A DNA stretch of 16,269 nucleotides from Actinomycetota bacterium (GTDB taxonomy: Bacteria > Actinomycetota > Acidimicrobiia > Acidimicrobiales > JAHWLA01): NCBI GenBank assembly GCA_019347595.1, contig JAHWLA010000030.1, forward strand, positions 1-16,269. Direction: 5' to 3'. The notes under the pieces are model-generated. The model was not told the DNA's origin and did no database searches. It worked only from the letters and a program-made list of their open reading frames with translations. A program made the translations under genes and the position numbers. Shown here piece by piece: positions 7,840 to 14,316 of the stretch. Position 1 is the first letter of the stretch; each line of letters begins with the position of its first letter.

Positions 7840-7876
7840 GAGTACATGGCGTGCGGAAACCGCACGCCATGTACTC
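7840..7876 (+). terminator. Perfect 17-bp palindrome between hom and thrC
   Basis: Arms 7840-7856 and 7860-7876 are perfectly complementary (17 bp) around an AAA loop. The stem starts 11 bp after the hom stop and ends 16 bp before the preferred thrC start GTG 7893. There is no T-tract, so if it terminates transcription it does so as a tailless hairpin of the kind proposed for high-GC actinobacteria. It contains in-frame ATG 7869 and GTG 7851, which would be buried in the stem if used as thrC starts. It could instead act as an attenuator or an RNA-stability element that sets the hom:thrC ratio. Confidence 0.6.
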
Positions 7877-7892
7877 CAGAGTGGCGGCGGGC

Positions 7893-8939
7893 GTGAGCGG
7901 GGCGGGGTGGCGCGGCGTCATCGAGGAGTACCGCGACTTCCTCCCCGTCTCCGACGGCACGCCCGTCGTCACCCTGCAGGAGGGCGGCACGCCGCTGCTC
8001 CCCGCACCGCGGCTGAGCGAGCGCGTGGGCGCCACCGTGTACCTCAAGTACGAGGGCCTCAACCCCACGGGGTCGTTCAAGGACCGGGGCATGACGATGG
8101 CTATCAGCAAGGCCGTCGAGGAAGGGGCCAAGGCCGTCGTCTGCGCGTCGACCGGCAACACCTCGGCGGCGGCCGCCGCCTACGCCGCCCGGGCCGGCCT
8201 CACCTGCGCGGTGCTCATCCCTGAGGGTTACATCGCCCTCGGCAAACTGGCGCAGGCCCTCATCCACGGCGCCCGCGTCCTGCAGATCCGCGGCAACTTC
8301 GACGACGCCTTGGAGATCGTGCGCGATCTCGGCGAGCGGGCGCCGGTGACCGTGGTCAACTCCATCAACCCGTTCCGCATCGAGGGGCAGAAGACCGGCG
8401 CCTTCGAGATCGTCGACGTGCTGGGCGAGGCCCCCGACTACCACTGCATCCCGGTGGGCAACGCGGGCAACATCACGGCTTACTGGAAGGGCTACCTGGA
8501 GTACCGCCAAGCGGGCCGCTCGACCAAGCTCCCGAAGATGCTCGGCTTCCAGGCCGCAGGTGCAGCGCCCATCGTGGAGGGCCACCCCATCGAAAAGCCC
8601 GACACCGTGGCCACCGCCATCCGCATCGGGAAGCCCGCCTCCTGGTACGGCGCCACCTCGGCCGCCTCGGAGTCGGGCGGCGCCATCGAGGCCGTCACCG
8701 ACGACGAGATACTCGACGCCTACCGCTTCCTCGCCGCCGTCGAGTCGGTGTTCTGCGAGCCCGCCTCGGCTGCCTCGGTGGCCGGGGTTATCAAGCACGG
8801 CGTGCCCGAGGGCTCGACGGTTGTCTGCGTGCTCACCGGCCACGGCCTCAAGGACCCCGACATCGCCATCGGGCAGATCGCCGTGCCGACGCCGGTCGAC
8901 GCCGAGTACGACGCCATCCGCACCGAGCTCGGTCTCTGA
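7893..8939 (+). CDS. thrC: Threonine synthase
   Basis: PLP enzyme that converts O-phosphohomoserine to L-threonine and phosphate. From GTG 7893 the protein has 348 residues, in the range of the short actinobacterial form. Visible motifs: the N-terminal WRGVIEEYRDFLPV typical of the family, EGGTPLLPAP, the PLP-binding lysine in GSFKDRGMT (Lys63), the phosphate and amino-acid contact STGNTSAAAAAYAA, the PVGNAGNITAYWKGY segment, and the C-terminal SVFCEPASAASVAG. ATG 7869 and GTG 7851 are in frame, but both lie inside the 17-bp palindrome and would add residues not expected from relatives; GTG 7881 is a further possibility. Homoserine kinase (thrB), which supplies the substrate and often follows thrC in actinobacteria, is absent from the window. 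The response-regulator gene follows after 55 bp that contain its own promoter. Confidence 0.95.
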   Translation: MSGAGWRGVIEEYRDFLPVSDGTPVVTLQEGGTPLLPAPRLSERVGATVYLKYEGLNPTGSFKDRGMTMAISKAVEEGAKAVVCASTGNTSAAAAAYAARAGLTCAVLIPEGYIALGKLAQALIHGARVLQIRGNFDDALEIVRDLGERAPVTVVNSINPFRIEGQKTGAFEIVDVLGEAPDYHCIPVGNAGNITAYWKGYLEYRQAGRSTKLPKMLGFQAAGAAPIVEGHPIEKPDTVATAIRIGKPASWYGATSAASESGGAIEAVTDDEILDAYRFLAAVESVFCEPASAASVAGVIKHGVPEGSTVVCVLTGHGLKDPDIAIGQIAVPTPVDAEYDAIRTELGL

Positions 8940-8943
8940 GGCT

Positions 8944-8972
8944 TCGCAGCCCGCTCACAGCCGATCCACAGC
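8944..8972 (+). promoter_or_regulatory. Three PhoP-box-like direct repeats upstream of the response regulator
   Basis: Three heptamers follow one another with 11-bp periodicity: TCGCAGC (8944-8950), TCACAGC (8955-8961) and CCACAGC (8966-8972), each separated by 4 bp. This matches the TCACAGC-N4-TCACAGC box known for mycobacterial PhoP, and 11-bp direct repeats are the usual target of OmpR/PhoB-family dimers. The last repeat covers the expected -35 region, an activator position. Binding by the adjacent regulator is inferred. Confidence 0.65.
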
Positions 8973-8981
8973 GACCGCCGC

Positions 8982-8987
8982 CATACT
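8982..8987 (+). promoter_or_regulatory. -10 hexamer of the response-regulator promoter (leaderless)
   Basis: CATACT matches TAnnnT at the two key positions A2 and T6. It starts 9 bp after the last direct repeat, and 7 bp separate it from GTG 8995. Transcription would start at or next to the start codon, so the mRNA would be leaderless. No Shine-Dalgarno sequence is seen, which agrees. Confidence 0.5.
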
Positions 8988-8994
8988 GAGCGCT

Positions 8995-9696
8995 GTGCCC
9001 ACCGGCGAACGGCCGCGCATCCTGGTGGTGGACGACGAGCCGTCGATCGTCGACGCCGTGGCCACCGCCTTGCGCTACGAGGGGTTCGACGTGTCCGAGG
9101 CGGCGACGGGACGGCAGGCCCTCAAGCTCACCGAGTCACAGCGGCCGGACCTGCTCGTGCTCGACGTCATGCTCCCCGACCTCGACGGCCTGGAGGTGAC
9201 GCGTCGGCTCCGACGCGACGGCCTGCGGGTGCCGGTCCTGTTCCTGACGGCGCGCGACGCCACCGAGGACAAGGTGGCGGGGCTCACGGTCGGCGGCGAC
9301 GACTACGTCACCAAGCCGTTCAGCCTGGCCGAGGTGGTGGCCCGGGTGCGGGCGATCCTGCGTCGTGTGGCCGCCGCCGACGACGAGGGCTCGGTACTGC
9401 GCTTCGCCGATGTCGTGCTCGACGAGGAGAGCCACGAGGTGTGGCGGGCGGGCACGCCGGTGCACCTCACGGCGACGGAGTTCAACCTGCTGCGCTACTT
9501 CCTGCTCAACCCGCGGCGGGTCCTGTCGAAAGCGCAGATCCTCGACCACGTGTGGCACTACGACTTCGGCGGCGACGACAACGTGGTGGAGACGTTCGTC
9601 AGCTACCTGCGCAAGAAGCTCGACCGCCTCGGCCCGCCGCTGATCCACACCATCCGGCTGGTCGGCTACAGCCTCCGACAGCCGCCCGACGAGTGA
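8995..9696 (+). CDS. OmpR/PhoB-family response regulator
   Basis: A 233-residue two-component regulator. The receiver domain (about 8-122) has the acidic pair Asp13/Asp14, phosphoacceptor Asp57 in LVLDVMLPDLDG, Thr85 and Lys107 (YVTKPFS). The C-terminal winged-helix DNA-binding domain (about 135-228) shows LTATEFNLLRYFLLNPRRVLS and the VVETFVSYLRKKLD recognition region, ending TIRLVGYSL. It looks closest to PhoP/TcrA/MprA-type actinobacterial regulators; I cannot assign a specific orthologue. GTG 8995 gives the normal length and lies just after a -10-like element; the frame is open further upstream, but only inside thrC. Direct repeats at 8944-8972 suggest autoregulation. The partner kinase starts 7 bp downstream, so the two are co-transcribed. 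Confidence 0.94.
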   Translation: MPTGERPRILVVDDEPSIVDAVATALRYEGFDVSEAATGRQALKLTESQRPDLLVLDVMLPDLDGLEVTRRLRRDGLRVPVLFLTARDATEDKVAGLTVGGDDYVTKPFSLAEVVARVRAILRRVAAADDEGSVLRFADVVLDEESHEVWRAGTPVHLTATEFNLLRYFLLNPRRVLSKAQILDHVWHYDFGGDDNVVETFVSYLRKKLDRLGPPLIHTIRLVGYSLRQPPDE

Positions 9697-9703
9697 CGCG
9701 CTG

Positions 9704-11116
9704 ATGTCGCTTCGCGCCCGGCTGTTGGCGGCAACCTTGGTGCTCGTTGCCCTCGGGCTGGTGGTCGCCAACATCGCCACCTACTCGGCGCTGCGCTCCT
9801 TTCTCTACGACCGTGTGGACTCGCAGTTGGAGGCCGTCCACCGCAGTGTCGACCGGGTGGTGCCCGCGCGGCGCGACATGCCGCCCGAGCCGGCCCTGCG
9901 CCGGCTCGAAGCCGTCACGCCCGGCGTGTTCGCCCAGGTGCGCGACCCCCAGGGCCGCGTGGTGGCCAGCTCGGCGGGCCGCCGCTTCGGGGTTGCCCCC
10001 ACGTCTGCACCCCGGCTGCCCGACGACCTCGACGGCTCGCCGCGTGTCCTCACCGCGCCGGCCGTGGAGGACGGCGGGCCGCGATACCGCGTGCGGGTGG
10101 CGCCCTTGCGCAACGGGAGCACGCTGGTGGCGGCGTTGCCGTTGGACGAGACCCAGGCCACCCTGCGCCGCCTGCTGATGATCGAACTGTTCGTGTCGCT
10201 GGCCGTGTTCGCCGCGGCCGCGGGCGCCGGGTTGTGGTTGGTGCGTCTCGGGCTCCGCCCGCTGGCCGACATCGAGGCGACGGCGGCGTCGATCACCGCG
10301 GGCGACATGAGCCACCGGGTGGAGCACGACGACGAGCGCACCGAGGTCGGCCGCTTGGGCCGGAGCCTGAACGTCATGCTCGACCGCATCGACACAGCCT
10401 TCGCCGAGCGGCAGGCGTCGGAGGAGGCGGCCCGGGCGTCGGAGCAGCGGGTGCGGCGCTTCGTCGGCGACGCCTCGCACGAGTTGCGTACGCCCGTGGC
10501 GGCCGTGCGGGCCTACGCCGAGCTGTACCGGATGGGGGCCGATCAGCACCCCGAGGACCTCGCCCGCGTGCTGGCCCGCATCGAGCAGGAGGCGGCGCGC
10601 ATGGGCGCGCTCGTCGACGACCTGCTGCTGCTCACGAGGCTCGACGAGGGGCGCCCGCTCGATCGCCAGCCGGTCGACCTCGGCGCCGTGGCGGCCGACG
10701 CCGTCGCCGCGGCGCGAGCCGTCGAGCCCGACCGGCCCATCGACGTCGACGTGGCCGGGTCGGTGGAAGTGCTGGGCGACCGGTACCGACTGCGGCAGGT
10801 CGTCGACAACCTGCTCGCCAACGTGCGAGCGCACACGCCTCGGGGTTCGCCCGCCGCCGTGCGGGTGGCGTCGAACGGCGACGGCGATGCCGTGCTCGAG
10901 GTCGCCGACCGCGGGCCGGGCTTGGACGTCGAGCAGGCGGCGCACGTGTTCGAGCGGTTCTACCGGGCCGATGCGGCTCGCTCCCGCGACAGCGGCGGCG
11001 CCGGACTCGGCCTGTCGATCGTGGCGGCCATTGTCGACGCCCACGGCGGCGAGGCGTTCGTGGACGCCCGGGACGGCGGGGGATCCGTATTCCGGGTGCA
11101 ACTGCCTGCGCTGTGA
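9704..11116 (+). CDS. Sensor histidine kinase, partner of the upstream regulator
   Basis: A 470-residue membrane kinase. A first membrane helix (about 7-28) is followed by an extracytoplasmic sensor region of about 125 residues (29-155). A second membrane helix spans about 157-180, then comes a HAMP domain (about 181-235). The HisKA domain has His259 in ASHELRTP. The ATPase domain has the N box (Asn369 and Asn373 in DNLLAN), the G1 box ADRGPG (Asp402), the F box VFERFYR and the G2 box GGAGLGLS. All catalytic features are intact. It starts 7 bp after the regulator stop. The short variable sensor domain gives no clue to the stimulus. A 25-bp palindrome begins 5 bp after its stop and probably ends the transcript. 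Confidence 0.94.
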   Translation: MSLRARLLAATLVLVALGLVVANIATYSALRSFLYDRVDSQLEAVHRSVDRVVPARRDMPPEPALRRLEAVTPGVFAQVRDPQGRVVASSAGRRFGVAPTSAPRLPDDLDGSPRVLTAPAVEDGGPRYRVRVAPLRNGSTLVAALPLDETQATLRRLLMIELFVSLAVFAAAAGAGLWLVRLGLRPLADIEATAASITAGDMSHRVEHDDERTEVGRLGRSLNVMLDRIDTAFAERQASEEAARASEQRVRRFVGDASHELRTPVAAVRAYAELYRMGADQHPEDLARVLARIEQEAARMGALVDDLLLLTRLDEGRPLDRQPVDLGAVAADAVAAARAVEPDRPIDVDVAGSVEVLGDRYRLRQVVDNLLANVRAHTPRGSPAAVRVASNGDGDAVLEVADRGPGLDVEQAAHVFERFYRADAARSRDSGGAGLGLSIVAAIVDAHGGEAFVDARDGGGSVFRVQLPAL

Positions 11117-11121
11117 CCGAC

Positions 11122-11175
11122 CCGTTCTGGTCCCCCGATCGCGCGCCATAGCGCGCGATCGGGGGACCAGAACGG
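11122..11175 (+). terminator. Perfect 25-bp palindrome after the kinase gene
   Basis: Arms 11122-11146 and 11151-11175 are perfectly complementary (25 bp) around a CATA loop, starting 5 bp after the kinase stop. No T-tract follows. The outer 11 bp of each arm (CGTTCTGGTCC and its complement) are the same as in the palindrome at 15278-15329, while the inner part differs. It is a likely tailless terminator or an RNA 3'-end stabiliser, and possibly one copy of a dispersed palindromic repeat family. Confidence 0.65.
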
Positions 11176-11226
11176 CGGGCCCGCTCCGTAGGCGGCGGGC
11201 GAGCTCGTAGCAACTCCTACGCCCGT

Positions 11227-11244
11227 CCTCAGCCGGCTCCCAGG
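11227..11244 (+). promoter_or_regulatory. Operator-like direct repeat upstream of the DUF5666-like gene
   Basis: CCTCAGC (11227-11233) and TCCCAGG (11238-11244) are separated by 4 bp, giving the same 11-bp spacing as the sites in front of the response regulator. Each matches TCACAGC at five of seven positions. The pair ends 9 bp before a -10-like hexamer, exactly as at the regulator's own promoter. Control by the adjacent two-component system is inferred from this shared geometry. Confidence 0.5.
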
Positions 11245-11253
11245 TTCGACGGC

Positions 11254-11259
11254 GATCCT
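11254..11259 (+). promoter_or_regulatory. -10-like hexamer of the DUF5666-like gene (leaderless)
   Basis: GATCCT fits A2 and T6 of TAnnnT. It lies 9 bp after the operator-like repeat and 6 bp before ATG 11266, so transcription would start at the start codon. The match is weak alone; its support comes from having the same spacing as the regulator promoter. Confidence 0.4.
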
Positions 11260-11265
11260 GCAGGC

Positions 11266-11844
11266 ATGGAACAGCACACGGAAACCGACATCAGACCCCA
11301 GCGCTGGTCGACCCTCGCCACCTCTCGACGCATGGCGGCGGCGGTCGGCGTGACCGGGGCGCTCCTCCTCGCGGGCATCGGCGTGGCCGCCGCCCAGACC
11401 GACGACCCGCCCACCACGCCGAGGACCCCGCCCGCCGACGAGAGCGCCCGGCCCGGTGGCGTGGGCAAGATGCGCGGCGGCCCCGGCGGCCCCGCCGGCC
11501 GCAAGGCGATGCGCGGCGCCGTCCACGGCGAGTTCGTGACACGCCACGGCGACGGTTTCCGCACCATGGCGACCCAGACCGGCACCGTCACCGCCGTCAG
11601 CGAGACGTCGATCACCGTCAAGAGCGCCGACGACTACACCAAGACCTACGCCGTCGACGCCAACACGGTTGTCAATGCCGGCCGCGACGGCATCGACAGC
11701 GTGAAGCAGGGCGACACCGTCGACGTCCACGCCGTGGTCGACGGCGACACCTACCGAGCCATGCGGATCGAGGACGTCACCGCCAACGCGGCAATCCGCA
11801 AGCACTGGAACCCCGACGCTCCCGAGCCTCCCGGCCGGGGGTAG
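11266..11844 (+). CDS. Small exported protein with DUF5666-like domain
   Basis: A 192-residue protein predicted to be exported or anchored. Residues 1-21 are polar and basic, 22-43 form a hydrophobic signal or anchor segment ending VAAAQT, and 45-62 are Pro/Thr-rich. Residues 63-84 are Gly/Arg/Lys-rich. The C-terminal part (about 103-172) is a small beta-rich domain with GTVTAVSETSITVKSADD and a second strand pair around GDTVDVHAVVDGDTYRAMRI, the pattern of DUF5666 domains. The function of such domains is not established. ATG 11266 is the only sensible start; there is no Shine-Dalgarno, in keeping with a leaderless promoter. It follows the kinase gene after about 150 bp that contain a palindrome and an operator-like repeat, so it may be a target of that two-component system. 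A hairpin terminator follows the stop. Confidence 0.82.
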   Translation: MEQHTETDIRPQRWSTLATSRRMAAAVGVTGALLLAGIGVAAAQTDDPPTTPRTPPADESARPGGVGKMRGGPGGPAGRKAMRGAVHGEFVTRHGDGFRTMATQTGTVTAVSETSITVKSADDYTKTYAVDANTVVNAGRDGIDSVKQGDTVDVHAVVDGDTYRAMRIEDVTANAAIRKHWNPDAPEPPGRG

Positions 11845-11869
11845 CCGCTTCGCGCGGCACGACGACAAA

Positions 11870-11898
11870 GGGACCGGGCGGTCGCCGCGCCCGGTCCC
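11870..11898 (+). terminator. Hairpin terminator after the DUF5666-like gene
   Basis: An 11-bp perfect GC-rich stem (11870-11880 with 11888-11898) closes a 7-nt loop, 25 bp after the stop codon. It is preceded by ACAAA, and the following TCGTCG is only weakly T-containing. Its position between the small gene and the rho promoter supports a terminator role. Confidence 0.7.
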
Positions 11899-11933
11899 TC
11901 GTCGCGTCCGGGGGGCGTCCGCCGCACACATGT

Positions 11934-11962
11934 TTGCCGTGTGCCCCGGGCGTGGGTAGCAT
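11934..11962 (+). promoter_or_regulatory. Sigma-70-type promoter of rho
   Basis: TTGCCG (11934-11939) and TAGCAT (11957-11962) are separated by 17 bp. This matches the housekeeping sigma consensus at the strongest -35 positions (TTG) and fully fits TAnnnT. Transcription would start near 11969, leaving a leader of about 240 nt before rho. It is the best promoter in the window by sequence. Confidence 0.65.
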
Positions 11963-11968
11963 GGTCAC

Positions 11969-12211
11969 GCATTCGCTCGCCGACTCGGGCACACGTCCTT
12001 CCTTCCGGGGAGGCAGTCCGGGGGCCGGCGTTGGGGGCGACGGCTGGACATCCGGGATCACCGACGATTCCTCCCGACCACCGCCCCTTGCTCCGATTCC
12101 CGGGTTTCGTGTCACTCCGTTCCCGCCTGGGCGACTGCACGGCGGCCTGGCTCGTTTCACGCGACGCCTCGTCGGCACCACTTCACTGTCCGAATCTCAA
12201 GCGAGGTGCAT
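11969..12211 (+). promoter_or_regulatory. Long untranslated leader of rho
   Basis: About 240 bp without a convincing gene. The proximal part is G-rich and could fold (for example GTCC at 12016-12019 with GGAC at 12046-12049, and CCG/CGG pairs inside). The stretch 12061-12120 is C-rich and G-poor on the coding strand (27 C and 12 G), as expected of a Rho-utilisation (rut) site. Rho autoregulates by premature termination in its own leader in several bacteria; that role is inferred here. GAGG at 12203-12206 is the rho ribosome-binding site. A 93-codon open frame (11934-12215) overlaps the promoter and is not considered a gene. Confidence 0.5.
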
Positions 12212-14086
12212 ATGAGCGGAGAGCAGCAGCTCGAACGCTCCGTCCTGGATGCCAAGGAGCGAGACGAGCTCCGGGCCATCGCCGACGCCATGGGGGTCAA
12301 GACGACCGCCCGAGTGGCGAAGGCGACGCTGGTGAGCCAGATCCTGCGTGCGGCGGGAGTCGAAGTCGACGACAACGGTGCGTCGACGCGAGGCCGCACC
12401 CCCCGGGCGAAGGCGACGAACGGCGACGCGCGAGAAGATGCGGCCGTGCAGACCGACAGCGGAACGCCCGGTGACACCACGGCCGACGCCGCTCCCGTGG
12501 CAGCCGAGACGCCGGCCGCAGCCACCGAGGCCGCGCCTGCGCCGGCGGGCGCGCCTGCGACCGAGGCCGACCCGTCCGACGCGGCCGTCCCGCCTGCGCA
12601 GGCCGACGGCGGCGCGAGCGGCGGCGGGGCCGACAGCGCCCCGGCCGAAGGGGAGGGTCGCGACCCGCAACAGGCCCAGGCCGACGCCCGGCCCGAGGGC
12701 CGCCAACAAGGCGGCCAAGGCGGCCAGCCCCAGCAGCGCGACGGCGGCGGCCGGCAGCAGCAACAGCAGCAGCAGCGCGACCGCGATCGCAACAACCGCC
12801 AGGGCGGCGGCCAGTTCGACGGCAACGCCGACCCCGGCAACCGCCGTAACCGGCGTCGCCGCGGCCGCGACCGCGACCGCGTTCCGGGCGGCATGGTCGG
12901 CGAGCGCGACCTGCCCGGCATGGGGCAGGAGACGCAGTTCCAGGGCGAGCCCGTCCCCGTCTCCGGTCTGCTCGACCTGCGCGACGAGGGCTTCGGTTTC
13001 CTCCGCACCAAGGGGTACCTGTCGAGCCAGAAGGACGTCTACGTCTCCATCAGCCAGGTGCGGCGCTTCGCCCTGCGCAAGGGCGACCACATCGAGGGTG
13101 CCAGCCGGCCCGCCTCGAGCAACGAGAAGTATCCGGCCCTCCTGCGCATCGACACCGTCAGCGGCATGACGCCCGACGAGGCGCGGCTGCGGCCGCGGTT
13201 CGAGGACCTCACCCCGCTGTTCCCCGACGCCCGCCTCAACCTGGAGCGCCCGGGCGACCCGGCCAACATGACGGCCCGTATCGTCGACCTGCTCTCGCCC
13301 ATCGGCAAGGGCCAGCGAGGCCTCATCGTGTCACCTCCCAAGGCGGGCAAGACCACGGTGATGAAGCAGATCGCCCACTCCATCGAGGCCAACAACCCCG
13401 AGGTGCACCTCATGGTGCTGCTGGTGGACGAGCGGCCCGAAGAGGTCACCGACATGAAGCGGTCGGTGGAGGGCGAGGTCGTGGCCTCCACGTTCGACCG
13501 TCCCTCCGACGAGCACACGCAGGTGGCCGAGCTGGCCATCGAGCGAGCCAAGCGCCTCGTCGAGGTGGGCAAGGACGTCGTGATCATCCTCGACGGCATC
13601 ACCCGCCTGGCCCGGGCCTACAACCTGGCTGCCCCGGCGTCGGGCCGCATCCTGTCCGGCGGTGTCGACTCCGGCGCCCTGTACCCGCCCAAGAAGTTCT
13701 TCGGGTCGGCCCGGAATATCGAAGAGGGCGGCTCGTTGACGATCCTGGCCACCGCCTTGGTGGAGACCGGCTCGCGCATGGACGAGGTGATCTTCGAGGA
13801 GTTCAAGGGCACCGGCAACATGGAGCTCCGTCTCGACCGCAAGCTGGCCGAGCGGCGCATCTACCCGGCCATCGACGTCAACGCCTCGTCCACCCGGCAT
13901 GAGGAGCTGCTGTTCGACCGGTCACAGCTCCAGCAGGTGTGGAAGCTGCGTCGAGTCCTCAACGCCCTGGGCAGCGAGGGGAGCGCGGCGGCGGGCCTGG
14001 AGCTGTTGATGGACAAGATCAAGACGACCAAGAGCAACGACGAGTTCCTGGCCGAAATCGCCAAGGGCCCGACGCCTCAGGTGTAA
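12212..14086 (+). CDS. rho: Transcription termination factor Rho
   Basis: A 624-residue hexameric RNA-dependent ATPase that ends transcription. The N-terminal SAP-like helical domain (about 5-50) is followed by a long low-complexity insertion (about 52-245). The insertion is first Ala/Pro/Glu-rich and then Gln/Arg/Gly/Asn-rich, with seven glutamines at 182-188. The cold-shock RNA-binding domain (about 248-300) has GFGFLR, DVYVSISQVRRF and LRKGD. The ATPase core has Walker A SPPKAGKTT (374-382), DERPEEV, Walker B VVIILDGITR (456-465), the ALVETGSRMDEVIFEEFKGTGN R-loop region, and the C-terminal RIYPAIDVNASSTR. E. coli Rho has 419 residues, and the difference is the insertion, which is common in actinobacteria. 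ATG 12212 was chosen for GAGG five bases upstream; GTG 12206 would overlap it. rpmE follows after 10 bp. Confidence 0.97.
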   Translation: MSGEQQLERSVLDAKERDELRAIADAMGVKTTARVAKATLVSQILRAAGVEVDDNGASTRGRTPRAKATNGDAREDAAVQTDSGTPGDTTADAAPVAAETPAAATEAAPAPAGAPATEADPSDAAVPPAQADGGASGGGADSAPAEGEGRDPQQAQADARPEGRQQGGQGGQPQQRDGGGRQQQQQQQRDRDRNNRQGGGQFDGNADPGNRRNRRRRGRDRDRVPGGMVGERDLPGMGQETQFQGEPVPVSGLLDLRDEGFGFLRTKGYLSSQKDVYVSISQVRRFALRKGDHIEGASRPASSNEKYPALLRIDTVSGMTPDEARLRPRFEDLTPLFPDARLNLERPGDPANMTARIVDLLSPIGKGQRGLIVSPPKAGKTTVMKQIAHSIEANNPEVHLMVLLVDERPEEVTDMKRSVEGEVVASTFDRPSDEHTQVAELAIERAKRLVEVGKDVVIILDGITRLARAYNLAAPASGRILSGGVDSGALYPPKKFFGSARNIEEGGSLTILATALVETGSRMDEVIFEEFKGTGNMELRLDRKLAERRIYPAIDVNASSTRHEELLFDRSQLQQVWKLRRVLNALGSEGSAAAGLELLMDKIKTTKSNDEFLAEIAKGPTPQV

Positions 14087-14096
14087 TAGGAGAGCC

Positions 14097-14306
14097 ATGA
14101 AGACCGACATCCATCCCCAGTACGTCGAGGCCAACGTGCGCTGCTCGTGCGGCAACACGTTCACGACGCGGTCGACCAAGAGCGAGCTGTCGTCCGAGCT
14201 CTGCAACGAGTGCCACCCGTTTTACACGGGCAAGCAGAAGCTGGTGGACACCGGCGGCCGCGTGGAGCGCTTCGAGCGCCGCTACGGCCGGCGCGGCAAG
14301 AAGTAA
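14097..14306 (+). CDS. rpmE: Ribosomal protein bL31, zinc-binding form
   Basis: A 69-residue protein of the large ribosomal subunit that helps bridge it to the small subunit. The family signature is complete: MKTDIHPQY at the start and the HPFYTGKQKLVDTGGRVERF core. Four cysteines (Cys16, Cys18, Cys36, Cys39) form the zinc-binding site of the C+ form, as opposed to the zinc-free paralogue induced in zinc starvation. AGGAGA lies 5 nt before ATG 14097, and only 10 bp separate it from the rho stop, so the two genes are co-transcribed. The basic tail RRYGRRGKK is normal for RNA contact. Confidence 0.97.
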   Translation: MKTDIHPQYVEANVRCSCGNTFTTRSTKSELSSELCNECHPFYTGKQKLVDTGGRVERFERRYGRRGKK

Positions 14307-14316
14307 CCCGCCGACC

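Noticed and set aside
9599..11149. 516-codon minus-strand open frame opposite the histidine kinase
   Set aside because: Its translation (His/Arg/Gly/Val-rich) is typical of the antisense of a high-GC gene. The kinase on the other strand has every expected box.
11934..12215. 93-codon open frame ending at the start of rho, considered as a leader peptide
   Set aside because: It begins on the -35 element of the rho promoter, lacks a ribosome-binding site and has poor coding bias. A shorter leader peptide cannot be excluded but nothing supports it.
12750..12800. CAG/CAA trinucleotide run as a separate repeat element
   Set aside because: It simply encodes the poly-Gln part of the Rho insertion and mixes CAG and CAA codons, so it is not an independent repeat.
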